64,000 bases of DNA from Phycisphaeraceae bacterium (GCA_021297895.1 JAJTHN010000002.1:1-64000), one strand, 5' to 3'. Numbered from the stretch's first letter, positions 15,825-25,016 are shown. Made by a program: numbers and translations. The notes: generated from the letters alone by a model not told the origin.

Positions 15825-17882
15825 TCAGTTCGGACGGGGCGCCAGAATGCTCCCGCCGCTGGTGGTGTCCTTCAGGTCCAGATTCACCCAGAGGTTGTCG
15901 ACGGCGTCTTCGGTGATGTACACGCGAGCATCCTGCAGTTCCTCCTGCATGACCTGGAAGTACAGGCTGGCCTTGTAGAGCATTGGGTTGGCGCGATACG
16001 CGGCCAGCCGTCCGCCGTAGGCAAGGGCCTGCCCACGCGCGGCCATATGACGCTGCCATCGTTCGGCGCGGGCCTTGGCCAGTGTCGCGGCGGCCTGCCC
16101 GCCGGCGTTTTCGATCAGCGAGGCAATCTGGTCTTCCTTCTGCCGAAGCTCGGCCTCGGGCGCCTTGCTCGAAACCAGCCTGTCGCGCTCGCGAAGCAGG
16201 TCCGCGATCTGGCGGGCCAGATCGAGGCTGCCGACGGATCGGGTCAGCGTCGTGATCGCCTCGCCCGTAGCGCGCTGAACCAGTTCCTCTCGCTTCTGCT
16301 CGTTGGAGACGATCTTCTCGAAACTCTCGGCGGTGTCCTTGGGCGGGTGCACACCCTGAATGCCAGCGGAGATCACCTCCACGCCGGTGTCGCGCGCATC
16401 GGGGTTCTTCGCGCCGGTCTCCGGGTCCTGACCCCGCAGGATGCGGTCGATGCGCACACGAAGTTCGTCGCTGATCCGCGGCCGACGTGCGCCCAGAACG
16501 TCATCTTCGCTGAAACGCGCCAGGAACACCATCAGTTCACGCTGAGCGATGTTGCGGACGATGGTCTCGCGAGCCTGCGGCACGCCGAGGTTCTCCCACG
16601 CCGCCAGGTCGCGGATGCGGAAACGGAGCGGGACCTCCACCGCCATCAGGGCCATATCGCGTACGTCGGTTCCCGCCGCGGTGCGCACGGCGGCGGACTG
16701 CAGAATCACGAACTCCTCGCGCACGCCGTGATCGTTTGTCCACAGCAAAGCGCGGGTTTCCTTGGTCGCGCCGGGGGTCGCCAGATCCATCCCGCGGATG
16801 CCCGTCACGTTCGTGCGTTCGATGCGGTCGATCGGCCAGGGCCACTTGAAGTGCCAGCCCGGCTCGAGTTCGCGAATGTTCGAGCCGTTGCGCAGAAGGA
16901 ACGCCCGCTCGGTCGTATCCACGACCGTGAACGCGCTCATGATCCAGAGCACGCCCGCGGCAAAGAGCACCAGCGGAAGAACCGCACGCGAAACCAGTTG
17001 GTACGCCCACGACGAGGAGATGTCGACGCCCAACTGGTAGCTGATCGCCCCGCCCAGTGTGCGGGCGATCTGATCGGGCGAGGCAACAAACCCCAGCACC
17101 GGCGAATCGAACGCGGCGCGGGGAACATCGCCCGCCTTCCGCGGCCGGTAGAGATTCAGGAGGCTCGACAGCAGAATCTCAACCGCCAGGTACGCGGCAA
17201 AGCCGGGGATCGCCACCTGCAGGTACCGCAGAACCAGGTCGCTCCCAGCCATGTCGATGAAGTGACCCAAGGCCATGCTCAGGCCGAAGATCGAGGTCAG
17301 CGCCATGTACGCCGCGCCGCCGCGGAGGTTGGCCCAGACCTTCTGCTTGGCCATGCCCGCGACGTAGCGTCCGACGATGAAGCCGATGACGGCCAATCCA
17401 AGGCCCATGGTCACGGCCCAGCCGCGGCTGGTGGGCTTGACCGCGGCGAAGGGGTCGATGCCCCCGGCCTCGAGTTGCGTCTGCGCGAAGCCCGCGCGGA
17501 TGAACATGAAGCAGATCAGGCCAAGCAGCGCCGCCATCGTCAGGCTGACCGCGGGAACCAGCAGACGATGCATGAACGCCAGGCGGCGGGCCTGGATCTT
17601 CAGATCCTCCGCCGCGCCCTCGAAGGCGCTGGTCCGTGCAGAGGCATCGAGCTGCTCGGCTTCCAAAGCCTCGAGGCGCTCGCGCCGGTGCTGATCGAAC
17701 ACCACGCTCAAGCAGAGCCAGCCCAGGGCGCCGACGAGAATGGTCCACGCGGCGACCTGCGCCGAGAAGTCATTGCCCAGTCGGGCGTAGATGAGCAGGC
17801 CGACACCGAGCGCGATCTGAATGAGCAACCCGATGATCGCGACCTGAGCCGCCCGCTGGTAACTGAGAAAGTCGACCTTCAT
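15825..17882 (-). CDS. hflK: HflK-like SPFH protein with seven-helix membrane domain
   Basis: 685 residues, much longer than classical HflK (about 420). The first ~330 residues contain about seven hydrophobic helices (for example VAIIGLLIQIALGVGLLIYA, MAALLGLICFMFIRAGF and GLGLAVIGFIVGRYVAGM). The SPFH domain then starts at VDTTERAFLLRNGSNIRELE, with PGWHFKWPWPIDRIERTNV as in HflK. A helical C-terminus follows (GQAAATLAKARAERWQRHMA). ATG 17882 (MKVDFLSYQR) begins shortly before the first helix. First gene of a six-gene operon. The fused polytopic domain is the odd feature; it may anchor or gate the cage. Confidence 0.82.
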   Translation of the reverse strand: MKVDFLSYQRAAQVAIIGLLIQIALGVGLLIYARLGNDFSAQVAAWTILVGALGWLCLSVVFDQHRRERLEALEAEQLDASARTSAFEGAAEDLKIQARRLAFMHRLLVPAVSLTMAALLGLICFMFIRAGFAQTQLEAGGIDPFAAVKPTSRGWAVTMGLGLAVIGFIVGRYVAGMAKQKVWANLRGGAAYMALTSIFGLSMALGHFIDMAGSDLVLRYLQVAIPGFAAYLAVEILLSSLLNLYRPRKAGDVPRAAFDSPVLGFVASPDQIARTLGGAISYQLGVDISSSWAYQLVSRAVLPLVLFAAGVLWIMSAFTVVDTTERAFLLRNGSNIRELEPGWHFKWPWPIDRIERTNVTGIRGMDLATPGATKETRALLWTNDHGVREEFVILQSAAVRTAAGTDVRDMALMAVEVPLRFRIRDLAAWENLGVPQARETIVRNIAQRELMVFLARFSEDDVLGARRPRISDELRVRIDRILRGQDPETGAKNPDARDTGVEVISAGIQGVHPPKDTAESFEKIVSNEQKREELVQRATGEAITTLTRSVGSLDLARQIADLLRERDRLVSSKAPEAELRQKEDQIASLIENAGGQAAATLAKARAERWQRHMAARGQALAYGGRLAAYRANPMLYKASLYFQVMQEELQDARVYITEDAVDNLWVNLDLKDTTSGGSILAPRPN

Positions 17883-18437
17883 GCCCGGTGAACTCCCGCC
17901 GAAAGCCGGTGCTGATGCCCGGAGAAGACTACTGACCACGACCCACGCCGAGCCTTGAACCCGACGACCACGCCAGCGAACGACCTGCCCTGCCGACCGA
18001 CCCCCCAAACCCGCCCGGAGCAGAACGCCCCGAGCCACACCATCGACCCCTCGGCACCTTCGTCAACTCAGGTCCGACGGTCCGGACCCCGCCGCGGGAG
18101 CGGGTATTGTCGGGATGCTGCGGGCCCATGTCCACTCCACCCGTCGATGCACCACCTACTCACAGTCCTTCCCTCCCGGTCATCGCTGGCGACCACGGGG
18201 CGGTGACCGCGTCCGTGACCATTCATCGCGCAGAAATCGCCCACCCCGCGACCGAATAACGCCAAGCGCCACCCGACCATCGCACGCTTCGTTACGCCCC
18301 GGAGCCCCCAGCGGTTCGGCGGGTTGCCAGACTTCCCCGGTGTCCCCGCGATCCGATCGGAAATCGGATTATGTTTGGGCTCGATCCGGACCCCGCCATC
18401 TGGAGGCATCTGTGCCACGGGGAACCGTGTTCGGCCG
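17883..18437. other. Gene-free stretch between the SPFH operon and tRNA-Ile
   Basis: No convincing gene. This must contain the promoter of the minus-strand SPFH operon, but I cannot place one confidently. A 7-bp inverted repeat (ATCCGAT at 18351-18357, ATCGGAT at 18363-18369, 5-bp spacer) is the clearest element. A minus-strand open frame crossing this stretch and the tRNA is a tRNA shadow. Confidence 0.5.
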
Positions 18438-18466
18438 TTGTCGCGCCGCCTGGAGGTGGCTAACAT
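18438..18466 (+). promoter_or_regulatory. Probable sigma-70-type promoter of tRNA-Ile
   Basis: TTGTCG (18438-18443), a 17-bp spacer, then TAACAT (18461-18466). Each hexamer matches consensus at four of six positions. Transcription would start about 6 bp before the mature tRNA 5' end at 18479. Confidence 0.5.
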
Positions 18467-18478
18467 CACCTCCCTTGC

Positions 18479-18552
18479 GGGCTTGTAGCTCAGTTGGTTA
18501 GAGCGTGCGCTTGATAAGCGCAAGGTCACTGGTTCGAGTCCAGTCAGGCCCA
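18479..18552 (+). tRNA. tRNA-Ile (GAU)
   Basis: Full cloverleaf of 74 nt. Acceptor arms GGGCTTG and CAGGCCC pair with one G-U; the D arm is GCTC/GAGC; the anticodon stem TGCGC/GCGCA encloses the loop TTGATAA with anticodon GAT; the T arm ACTGG/CCAGT holds TTCGAGT. Discriminator base is A and CCA is not encoded. No rRNA gene lies next to it in the window, so it is a stand-alone tRNA. Confidence 0.96.
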
Positions 18553-18673
18553 TTGGATCTGAGGGAGGGTGGATCGCCAATTCGCGTCGGGCAAGGCCAG
18601 TCCCCGTGGAGACGGGGCCGGCGGCTGTCGCTCGCATCCGCTCACACGGTCGCTGTCCCATCATGAAGTGAAT

Positions 18674-18708
18674 CGCCGCGGCAAGACCCTTTCGGTCCAG
18701 CCGCGGCG
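18674..18708 (-). terminator. Candidate hairpin terminator
   Basis: Inverted repeat with arms CGCCGCGGC (18674-18682) and GCCGCGGCG (18700-18708), extended by GACC/GGTC after a 2-by-2 internal mismatch, loop CTTTC. It lies 43 bp past the stop of the minus-strand gene ending at 18751 and downstream of the plus-strand tRNA. No clear U-tract on either side, so termination is inferred from position and stem strength. Confidence 0.45.
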
Positions 18709-18750
18709 AGGTGACGCTCGGACGTCAATCCTGAATCGCCCTGGTCGTGG

Positions 18751-20199
18751 CTACTTGCCCTTCTGGCGAGGTGTGAGCCGAATTCCCGACCACTCTTCGA
18801 AGTCAAGGGGCTGGAGCAGGCGGCGGACGCTGCCATCGGCGAACGCCGTGATGACGCCGTCGGCCGGCCAGACATCGAAGGGCTCGTAGAGAACCATGAG
18901 GTTCGTCGCGTCGCTCTTGACGCGCGCGGGATCAGGGCGAAGGTACACGAACGGCTTGCCCCTGGCCGGGCCGAACCGGACGATCAGAAGCGTCGGGTCG
19001 ATGATCTTCTGCTCCACGAGAACCTGAAGGCTCGGAGGCCACTGCGACCCTTCCTGATTGGTCGAGTAGATCACGCAGGCCTGGACGAGCTGCCGGATGT
19101 CGACCATTCCGGCATTTCGATCGGCCTGATCACGGGCCATGTTCACCGGAGGTTGCAGCTGGGTGGCGATCTCGCGGAGCGCAGACTGCGGAAGGGTCCA
19201 GCGAAGGGACGAGGCCTCACGAGTCGGTGTCAGGAGTGCCACGAGTCGATCGGGGTCGGGGAGAAGGTTCGTGGCCTTGCCCAGCCGCTTGGCGGCGGTG
19301 AGCAGGCCGGAGAACTGATCCGCCAACTGGCTCGCGTCCTCGGCACTGGTGGTCCGCACGAGCATGTGCATGCCGAGTTCCGGATCGGACCTGACACCGA
19401 CGGTTGACGAGGTGACCTTTGTCGCCATCGACATGAGCGTTTGCAGCGACATAGTCTGAATATCACCGGGCGCATCGGGGTCTCTGGCGGTCACCTCGAT
19501 GTCGACCTTTGCGGCATCGTTGAACGCCCGATTCACGAACTCAGCGGGGATCAGCATCGCCGCGATCGGCGCACCTTTCGCATCGCCGAGCGCAACGCGA
19601 AGTGCATCCGAGCGCCCGGGGCTCTTCATCGGAAGTTCGGCACGCGCGAGCCGAGCCTCGACACCGGCGATGTTCCATGCGATGATCGCATCGCCGGCTT
19701 CTTTGGCGCTGATCGAAGGCCCGATGCGCTCTCGCAACGTCGCGAGTACGGCCGAGCGCTTGGCCGCGTCGGCGATGGGAAGAACGACCAGCGGCGCGAA
19801 GCGTCCGGAACCAAGGTCAATATCGCTCATTCCCAGAAGAAACCAGGCCTCGGTCGCGCCGGCGGCAACCAGCGCCGCACGGATCGCCTCGCCGTCGGAG
19901 GCCCGAGCGAGGAACTCATCGGCCCCCGGAGCCGTGGCCGCGGGCTGGGAGGCGACCAGGCCTACGACGCCACGGGCCAGAGACCGGAAGTCCACGCGCG
20001 AAAGGTCCACGCGGAGCACACCGATGGTGGCATCATCGACCCACGGAGCGATGCCGGCGACGCTCGCGTCCAGAGAGGGATCGGCCGCGGGCGCGGGGAC
20101 TGCGGGGGCGGAGCCGGCGGTACCCAGCAACGCCAGAACGTTGCCTTGCCAGGTCAGGAAAGCGATGCTCGCAACGAGCACGGACGTCGTGCACTTCAT
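18751..20199 (-). CDS. Exported protein of unknown function
   Basis: 482 residues. N-terminal signal peptide (TTSVLVASIAFLTWQGNVLA), then a region without recognisable catalytic motifs. The last 130 residues (ACVIYSTNQEGSQWPPSLQV; FVYLRPDPARVKSDATNLMV; ITAFADGSVRRL) resemble the C-terminal part of planctomycetal DUF1559/pseudopilin-like proteins, including a DG near the end. There is no type IV pilin cleavage motif at the N-terminus. It follows the ECF sigma operon by 80 bp and may be its last gene. Confidence 0.65.
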   Translation of the reverse strand: MKCTTSVLVASIAFLTWQGNVLALLGTAGSAPAVPAPAADPSLDASVAGIAPWVDDATIGVLRVDLSRVDFRSLARGVVGLVASQPAATAPGADEFLARASDGEAIRAALVAAGATEAWFLLGMSDIDLGSGRFAPLVVLPIADAAKRSAVLATLRERIGPSISAKEAGDAIIAWNIAGVEARLARAELPMKSPGRSDALRVALGDAKGAPIAAMLIPAEFVNRAFNDAAKVDIEVTARDPDAPGDIQTMSLQTLMSMATKVTSSTVGVRSDPELGMHMLVRTTSAEDASQLADQFSGLLTAAKRLGKATNLLPDPDRLVALLTPTREASSLRWTLPQSALREIATQLQPPVNMARDQADRNAGMVDIRQLVQACVIYSTNQEGSQWPPSLQVLVEQKIIDPTLLIVRFGPARGKPFVYLRPDPARVKSDATNLMVLYEPFDVWPADGVITAFADGSVRRLLQPLDFEEWSGIRLTPRQKGK

Positions 20200-20279
20200 G
20201 TAAAGTTCCCTTCGTGTCGATCAGCGATGCGATTGAGCAATGGTGATGGGTTGATTCATCGCGAGAGAACCGCGATCGA

Positions 20280-21800
20280 TCAGGGCTTGGGGCGGAGCGT
20301 GACGCGCATCTCGCTCAACGGTGGGCGGGTGTCCTTCTCTCCCGCGGGAGCGCCCGGCGGATGGGTGTCGGAGGCAATCGCGGTGATGATGCCCACGCCG
20401 TCCTTGAGCACATAGTCAAATGGCCGCCCGGTCTCGGGGTTCTCGGGGATCGGGGCGACGCGGATCTCCTCGAGCGTCGCGGGAAGCGAGCCGGTGCTCG
20501 CGGCGTGCAGCCGCAGAAGCTCGACGGTTCGGAGCATCGCCACCTGTCGGGCGATCTGCTGATGGCTTGAGATCGTTCGCCCAAGCGCAGGCTGAAGGAT
20601 GTCGCTCAGTCCTGCGAGGAGATTCGCTCGCGATGACGCGGGCTGGACCGTCGAGTCGAGTATCGCCCTCGCCTGAGCCGGCGGGAGCGAGGCCGCGGCG
20701 AGCAGCCTGTCGTTGCGCTCCCGGTACGACGCGATCGCGTACCGCAGCGTGACGTAACTCACCGGCAGCGCCGCGACCTGCTCCGGCGTCTTGCCCGTGG
20801 ATTGCATCCACCGCGCGGCTTCAGGAAAGAGCATCGCGTTCATGACGCCCAGACCCAGGCGAGCCTCCTGACGCCGCGATCCCTTGTCGGCATCCGGAAG
20901 GGCTTCGGTGTACACATCGCTGATCCGGGTCCAGACGGTCAACGCGCTCTCGGGACTCAGCCTCCCGCTCTCGATCTCTCGCAGTTCCGGCACGGCCCGA
21001 TCGATGAAGCCCAGCTCGAGACGGATCGCTTCGGTCATGTCCACGACCGGCGACGGCAGGTCGGTCAATGCCCAGTAGAGATTCGGCGCACCGGGCGATG
21101 TCGAGAGCTCCATGAGCGTCTCGAGGCCTGACGCGACAATCGCGACCCCGACGAGACGGTCGATCAGCGTCGGCCCCTGACCGACGCGCCGACCCATTTC
21201 GATCATCACCCGCGCGGTCTCGAAGGCATCGTCGTGCCGACCGGTCGCGATCATGTACGCCGCGCGGAGCCTCAGCAAGCGTGTGAGCTGTCGGTACCGA
21301 GCCAGGTCGGGGAGCAGGTAGTCCAGCCTCGTCGGCGGCGAGGCCCACTGCGTCTGGTCGCGCCGCGCGGCCTCCTGCAGCACGGGCCAGGCGGGGTCGA
21401 GATGAACCTTCAGCAAGTCGCGGATCTCCGCGTGGTGGGCGGGATCCGACGCGACGCGGGCCAGGTCGCTGACGCGGTTGGCCTGATCGCTGCGACTGTC
21501 GACAATGGCGGCGGCGCGGAGGTAGTCCACCGCGGCGTTGCCGGAGAGCTTCTCGAACTCTCTGAGGCGAAGCGTCAGCCGCAGCACCGGCGAGGGCTCT
21601 GCCGCGGCCTCGACGCTCATCGCACGAACCGCAACGCCCCCGACGGGGTACGTCGGATCCGGCGGAAGGACCAGAGCAGGTTTCGCCGCCGGCCCCTCCG
21701 CCGGGTCGCGCGCGGGCCCTTCGGGCTGAACGCTTCGGGCCAGAGCCGTCGAGCCAGCCAAGCACACAAGACAGCACACCATCAGACGAGCGGACATCAT
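20280..21800 (-). CDS. Exported helical protein of unknown function
   Basis: 506 residues. A short signal peptide (LMVCCLVCLAGSTALARS) is followed by a proline/alanine-rich linker and a predicted all-helical body with repeat-like helices (RQLTRLLRLRAAYMIATGRH; ALRYA-like segments). No family recognised. The ATG at 21800 overlaps the anti-sigma-like gene's stop as ATGA, which fixes the start and shows coupling, so it may be a target or sensor of that sigma factor system. Confidence 0.65.
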   Translation of the reverse strand: MMSARLMVCCLVCLAGSTALARSVQPEGPARDPAEGPAAKPALVLPPDPTYPVGGVAVRAMSVEAAAEPSPVLRLTLRLREFEKLSGNAAVDYLRAAAIVDSRSDQANRVSDLARVASDPAHHAEIRDLLKVHLDPAWPVLQEAARRDQTQWASPPTRLDYLLPDLARYRQLTRLLRLRAAYMIATGRHDDAFETARVMIEMGRRVGQGPTLIDRLVGVAIVASGLETLMELSTSPGAPNLYWALTDLPSPVVDMTEAIRLELGFIDRAVPELREIESGRLSPESALTVWTRISDVYTEALPDADKGSRRQEARLGLGVMNAMLFPEAARWMQSTGKTPEQVAALPVSYVTLRYAIASYRERNDRLLAAASLPPAQARAILDSTVQPASSRANLLAGLSDILQPALGRTISSHQQIARQVAMLRTVELLRLHAASTGSLPATLEEIRVAPIPENPETGRPFDYVLKDGVGIITAIASDTHPPGAPAGEKDTRPPLSEMRVTLRPKP

Positions 21801-22348
21801 CGGGATTCTCCGGGAGCGGCGAGCGCGTTGAACACGCTGAGCACCGCGGGTGCGGGGCGGATCATCAGAACATCACGAGCGCGATCGACGCGCTGCGGCC
21901 GCGACGCCTCGGGCCGGTCATCGGCGATCGGCGCACTCTCCCCCACCGCCCAGGACAGCCGCGCGGGGACGGAGCGCGGGGTCGTCGGATTCGCTCGCTC
22001 CGGCGGCGCCAGGATCAACCCACGGTCACGTTCGACTTGCGGCGACGCCACGGGTTCGGGCCGTGCGGCAACGCCGGAGCCGCCCGCGGCCGTGCCGGCG
22101 CGCGGCCCGATGACCACCATCGCCCCCAGCGCCAGCGCCAGGACCGCCGCGAGCGATTGCCACACTCGCAGCGAGGCGATGGATGGCGTCGCGCCGCGCG
22201 TGCGGGCGCCAGCCTCCACGCCGCGAAGATACGCGGATCGCATGCGTACATCGTCAAAGGTCAGCGACGTGTGCCCCGGGGCGAGCGACGCGAGCGTGCG
22301 CACGAGCTCGGCTTCGTCACGGCGTGAGTTCATGGATTGGTCGGACAT
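21797..22348 (-). CDS. Single-pass membrane protein, probable anti-sigma factor
   Basis: 183 residues. A cytoplasmic N-terminal part of about 60 residues (MNSRRDEAELVRTLASLAPG) precedes one transmembrane helix (SLAAVLALALGAMVVIGPRAG) and a disordered Pro/Ala-rich extracytoplasmic tail. No zinc-binding HxxxCxxC motif is seen, so this is not a ZAS-type anti-sigma by sequence. The call rests on topology and on the 19-bp overlap with the ECF sigma gene upstream. Coupled to the secreted protein downstream. Confidence 0.55.
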   Translation of the reverse strand: MSDQSMNSRRDEAELVRTLASLAPGHTSLTFDDVRMRSAYLRGVEAGARTRGATPSIASLRVWQSLAAVLALALGAMVVIGPRAGTAAGGSGVAARPEPVASPQVERDRGLILAPPERANPTTPRSVPARLSWAVGESAPIADDRPEASRPQRVDRARDVLMIRPAPAVLSVFNALAAPGESR

Positions 22349-22848
22349 GGCTGCTCCATCGACTGCTTCATTTGCGAAAGGGCCTCCCGATACCTCCTGT
22401 GCACCGTCGGCGGCGATGAGCCGAGCAGGCCAGCGATCCGTTCCAGCGACAGCCCGGCCCAGATCCGCAGCACAACGACCTCGCGCAGTTCCTCGCGAAG
22501 ACCGGCCAGGGCCGAAGAAGCACGCTCGGCGTCGGCCGACCCGGGCCCCGCTGCGCGGATGAGGCCCGGATCCTCGTCGCGCGTGTCGCGCGGACCGGCG
22601 AACCATCGAAGACTCAGCCGATGTCGTCGCCTGGCGGTGCGCAGTCGGGTCATCGCATCGTTGCGCACGACGCGGAAGAGCCACGCTCGCGGGTCATCCG
22701 GAGCAGGGCTCTGCAGCATGAGCTTCGCAAAGGCGTCCTGCACCGCTTCCTCCGCATCGGGGCGATCGATCCATGTGCGGGCGTACAGCACGAGCGTCGC
22801 CGCGTCGGCGTCGAAGATCGCCCGGATCACATCCTCGCTGGTGCTCAC
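22330..22848 (-). CDS. ECF-family RNA polymerase sigma factor
   Basis: 172 residues. Region 2 is seen in ARTWIDRPDAEEAVQDAFAK and PRAWLFRVVRNDAMTRLRTA. Region 4 is in LREELREVVVLRIWAGLSLE, with a helix-turn-helix (RIAGLLGSSPPTVHRRYREA). It would direct RNA polymerase to a small regulon, probably including its own operon. GTG start at 22848 with GGAGAG about 8 nt upstream. The following gene overlaps it and is a likely anti-sigma factor. Confidence 0.88.
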   Translation of the reverse strand: MSTSEDVIRAIFDADAATLVLYARTWIDRPDAEEAVQDAFAKLMLQSPAPDDPRAWLFRVVRNDAMTRLRTARRRHRLSLRWFAGPRDTRDEDPGLIRAAGPGSADAERASSALAGLREELREVVVLRIWAGLSLERIAGLLGSSPPTVHRRYREALSQMKQSMEQPCPTNP

Positions 22849-23008
22849 CTATGCGCTCTCCGCTGGCGACACGCGCTCACGCCTGATTACTCGATCGGCC
22901 ATCCGCCCGCTGCGGCCACCGACCACCGGCAACCCCCCACTGACCACGACGCGCTGAGACGCAAGACGTTTCACATTCCGTCGCCGACGCGCGCAGATTC
23001 TCGCCCTG

Positions 23009-23488
23009 TCAGGGTGTCGGCTCGCTCCGAGGCTGCACCGCGGGCACTGCACGCACGAGTGGGCGAAGGCCCTCGATCGTCTGATCACCGATGCCCGCCA
23101 CGCGGCGGAGGTCATCAACGCCCGAGAAGTCGCCGTTTCGCCGGCGTTCCTCGATGATCCGCCGCGCCTTAAGCGTGCCGATGCCCGGAAGCAGGGCCAG
23201 CATGGACTCATCGTCGGTGTTCAGATCGACAAGGGCAGCGTCTCGGGCGGCATGGCTGGCGGTCTGACGGGCGTTCTGGCCAGGTCCACCCGGGAGCATC
23301 GCCGCGCGATCGAGCCACGAGATCGTCATCGCCACGATGCTGGCAAGAACGATGATCACCGCGCCGATGCGACGGCCCAGCACCACACGCGAGTGCCGGT
23401 CCGTGTCCTCGCGTTCATCGTCGCGCGCCTCATCCCCCGCGCCCCCACCGACCGGCAGTTCGTCATGGTCGCTGGTGACACTCGGCAT
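23009..23488 (-). CDS. ComEA-like helix-hairpin-helix membrane protein
   Basis: 159 residues. A charged cytoplasmic tail precedes one transmembrane helix (IGAVIIVLASIVAMTISWL). A C-terminal ComEA-type DNA-binding double helix-hairpin-helix follows: VDLNTDDESMLALLPGIGTL and VDDLRRVAGIGDQTIEGLRP. ComEA proteins bind incoming DNA in natural transformation, but short HhH proteins of this kind also occur without competence genes, and none are seen here. It starts 7 bp after the gatA stop, so it is in the gatCA operon. Confidence 0.8.
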   Translation of the reverse strand: MPSVTSDHDELPVGGGAGDEARDDEREDTDRHSRVVLGRRIGAVIIVLASIVAMTISWLDRAAMLPGGPGQNARQTASHAARDAALVDLNTDDESMLALLPGIGTLKARRIIEERRRNGDFSGVDDLRRVAGIGDQTIEGLRPLVRAVPAVQPRSEPTP

Positions 23489-23495
23489 GGTGGGC

Positions 23496-25016
23496 TCAGG
23501 GTCGCTGCTCGTGATGGTCGGTCAGCGACTGGAACTGGTGCGCGATGCGCAGCAGGGTCCACTCACCCAGCGCCGGCCCGACCAGTTGCATGCCGATGGG
23601 CAGGCGGGCGGTGCCGGACGTGTCGAACCCCGCGGGGAACGAGAGCCCGGGCAGCCCGGCGAGATTCACGCCCACGGTGTACACATCCTCAAGGTAAAGA
23701 CTCAGCGGGTCGCTGACCTTCTCGCCCAGAGCGAACGCTGGCGACGGCGTCGCCGGCATGAGCACCGCGTGCACGCCGGGCATGCCCGGATCGCGTGAGA
23801 ACGCCCGGTCAAAGTCCCGCTTGATGAGCCGTCGCGCCCGCAAGGCCGTGAGGTAGTACGCGTCGTAGTACCCGCTGCTGAGCACGTGCGTGCCGAGCAT
23901 GATCCTGCGCTGCACCTCGCTGCCGAAGCCCTCGGTGCGCGAGCGCGTGTACATCGCTTCGAGCGGCTCGCCCTGTGTCACGGCCGCGCGACGCCCGAAT
24001 CGAACACCGTCGTACCGCGCAAGGTTCGATGAGGCCTCGGCCGGAGCGATGATGTAGTACGCCGCGATGCCCGCGTCGGCGTGCGGCAGATCGATGTCGA
24101 CGATCGTCGCTCCCGCGGCACGGAATGTCGCGATGGTCTGCTCCAGCACGCGCGACACGCTCGCGTGATTCGCGGACGATCGCGCCTGGCTCGGCACCCC
24201 CAGCCGCAGCCCCACGATCGGCGTGGTCAGCAACTCGCTCCCCTGGCGCGCATCAGCATCCAGGCTCGTCGAATCGCCGGGATCGTGTCCCATGATCGCC
24301 TCGAGAACCGGCGCGACATCCGCCGCGGCGTGGGCCATCGGGCCGACCTGATCCAGCGAACTGGCGAACGCGACAAGCCCCAGTCGCGATACGCGCCCGT
24401 AGGTGGGCTTGATGCCCGTCAGCCCGCACAGGGCCGCGGGCTGGCGGATCGACCCTCCGGTATCGGAGCCCAGGGCCGCGGGCGCGTACCCCGCCGCGAC
24501 CGCCGCGGCGGAGCCGGACGACGATCCGCCCGGCACGCGCGAGAGATCCCACGGGTTGCGCGTCGGGCCGAAGGCGCTGTGCTCCCCCGAGCCGCCCATC
24601 GCGAACTCATCGAGATTGCTCTTGGCCACGATCACCGCGCCGTCCTCAACGAGGCGACGCACGCTCGTGGCATCGAATGGCGAGCGGTAGTTCTCGAGCA
24701 TGCGCGATGCGCACGTCGTCCGTCCAAGCCGCGTGCAAATGTTGTCCTTGATGATCATCGGCACGCCAAAGAGCGGCGGCAGCGTCGCCGCCGGCCCGAG
24801 CGACGAACGCGCCGCATCGAGTTCCGCCGCCCGAACCATCGCCTCATCGGCGAGGATCTGCGTCAGCGCGTTGGTGCGCGGGTTGCCGCTGGTCATGCGG
24901 TCGATCGCGTCCGTGACAACCTCCCGCACGCTGCGCTCGCCCCGCGCGATGCTGTTGCGAATCGCCAGCAGGCGATCGGGCCTCGGGCTCTGGCTGGCAT
25001 CGCCGGCGCCGCTCAA
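23496..25016 (-). CDS. gatA: Asp-tRNA(Asn)/Glu-tRNA(Gln) amidotransferase subunit A
   Basis: 506 residues, normal for GatA. It supplies ammonia from glutamine to convert Glu-tRNA(Gln) or Asp-tRNA(Asn). The amidase signature Ser-cisSer-Lys triad is intact: Lys in PMIIKDNIC, Ser in GGSSSGSAAAVAAG and Ser in GSDTGGSIRQPA. A late conserved patch reads GVNLAGLPGLSFPAGF. The start is TTG at 25016, overlapping the gatC stop as TTGA, an uncommon start supported by coupling. gatB is not in the window. Confidence 0.93.
   Translation of the reverse strand: MSGAGDASQSPRPDRLLAIRNSIARGERSVREVVTDAIDRMTSGNPRTNALTQILADEAMVRAAELDAARSSLGPAATLPPLFGVPMIIKDNICTRLGRTTCASRMLENYRSPFDATSVRRLVEDGAVIVAKSNLDEFAMGGSGEHSAFGPTRNPWDLSRVPGGSSSGSAAAVAAGYAPAALGSDTGGSIRQPAALCGLTGIKPTYGRVSRLGLVAFASSLDQVGPMAHAAADVAPVLEAIMGHDPGDSTSLDADARQGSELLTTPIVGLRLGVPSQARSSANHASVSRVLEQTIATFRAAGATIVDIDLPHADAGIAAYYIIAPAEASSNLARYDGVRFGRRAAVTQGEPLEAMYTRSRTEGFGSEVQRRIMLGTHVLSSGYYDAYYLTALRARRLIKRDFDRAFSRDPGMPGVHAVLMPATPSPAFALGEKVSDPLSLYLEDVYTVGVNLAGLPGLSFPAGFDTSGTARLPIGMQLVGPALGEWTLLRIAHQFQSLTDHHEQRP

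Noticed and set aside
18068-18664. Minus-strand frame with a TGLEPVTLRLSSARSNQ-like peptide
   Set aside because: This peptide is the reverse translation of the tRNA-Ile gene at 18479-18552, a well-known false protein.
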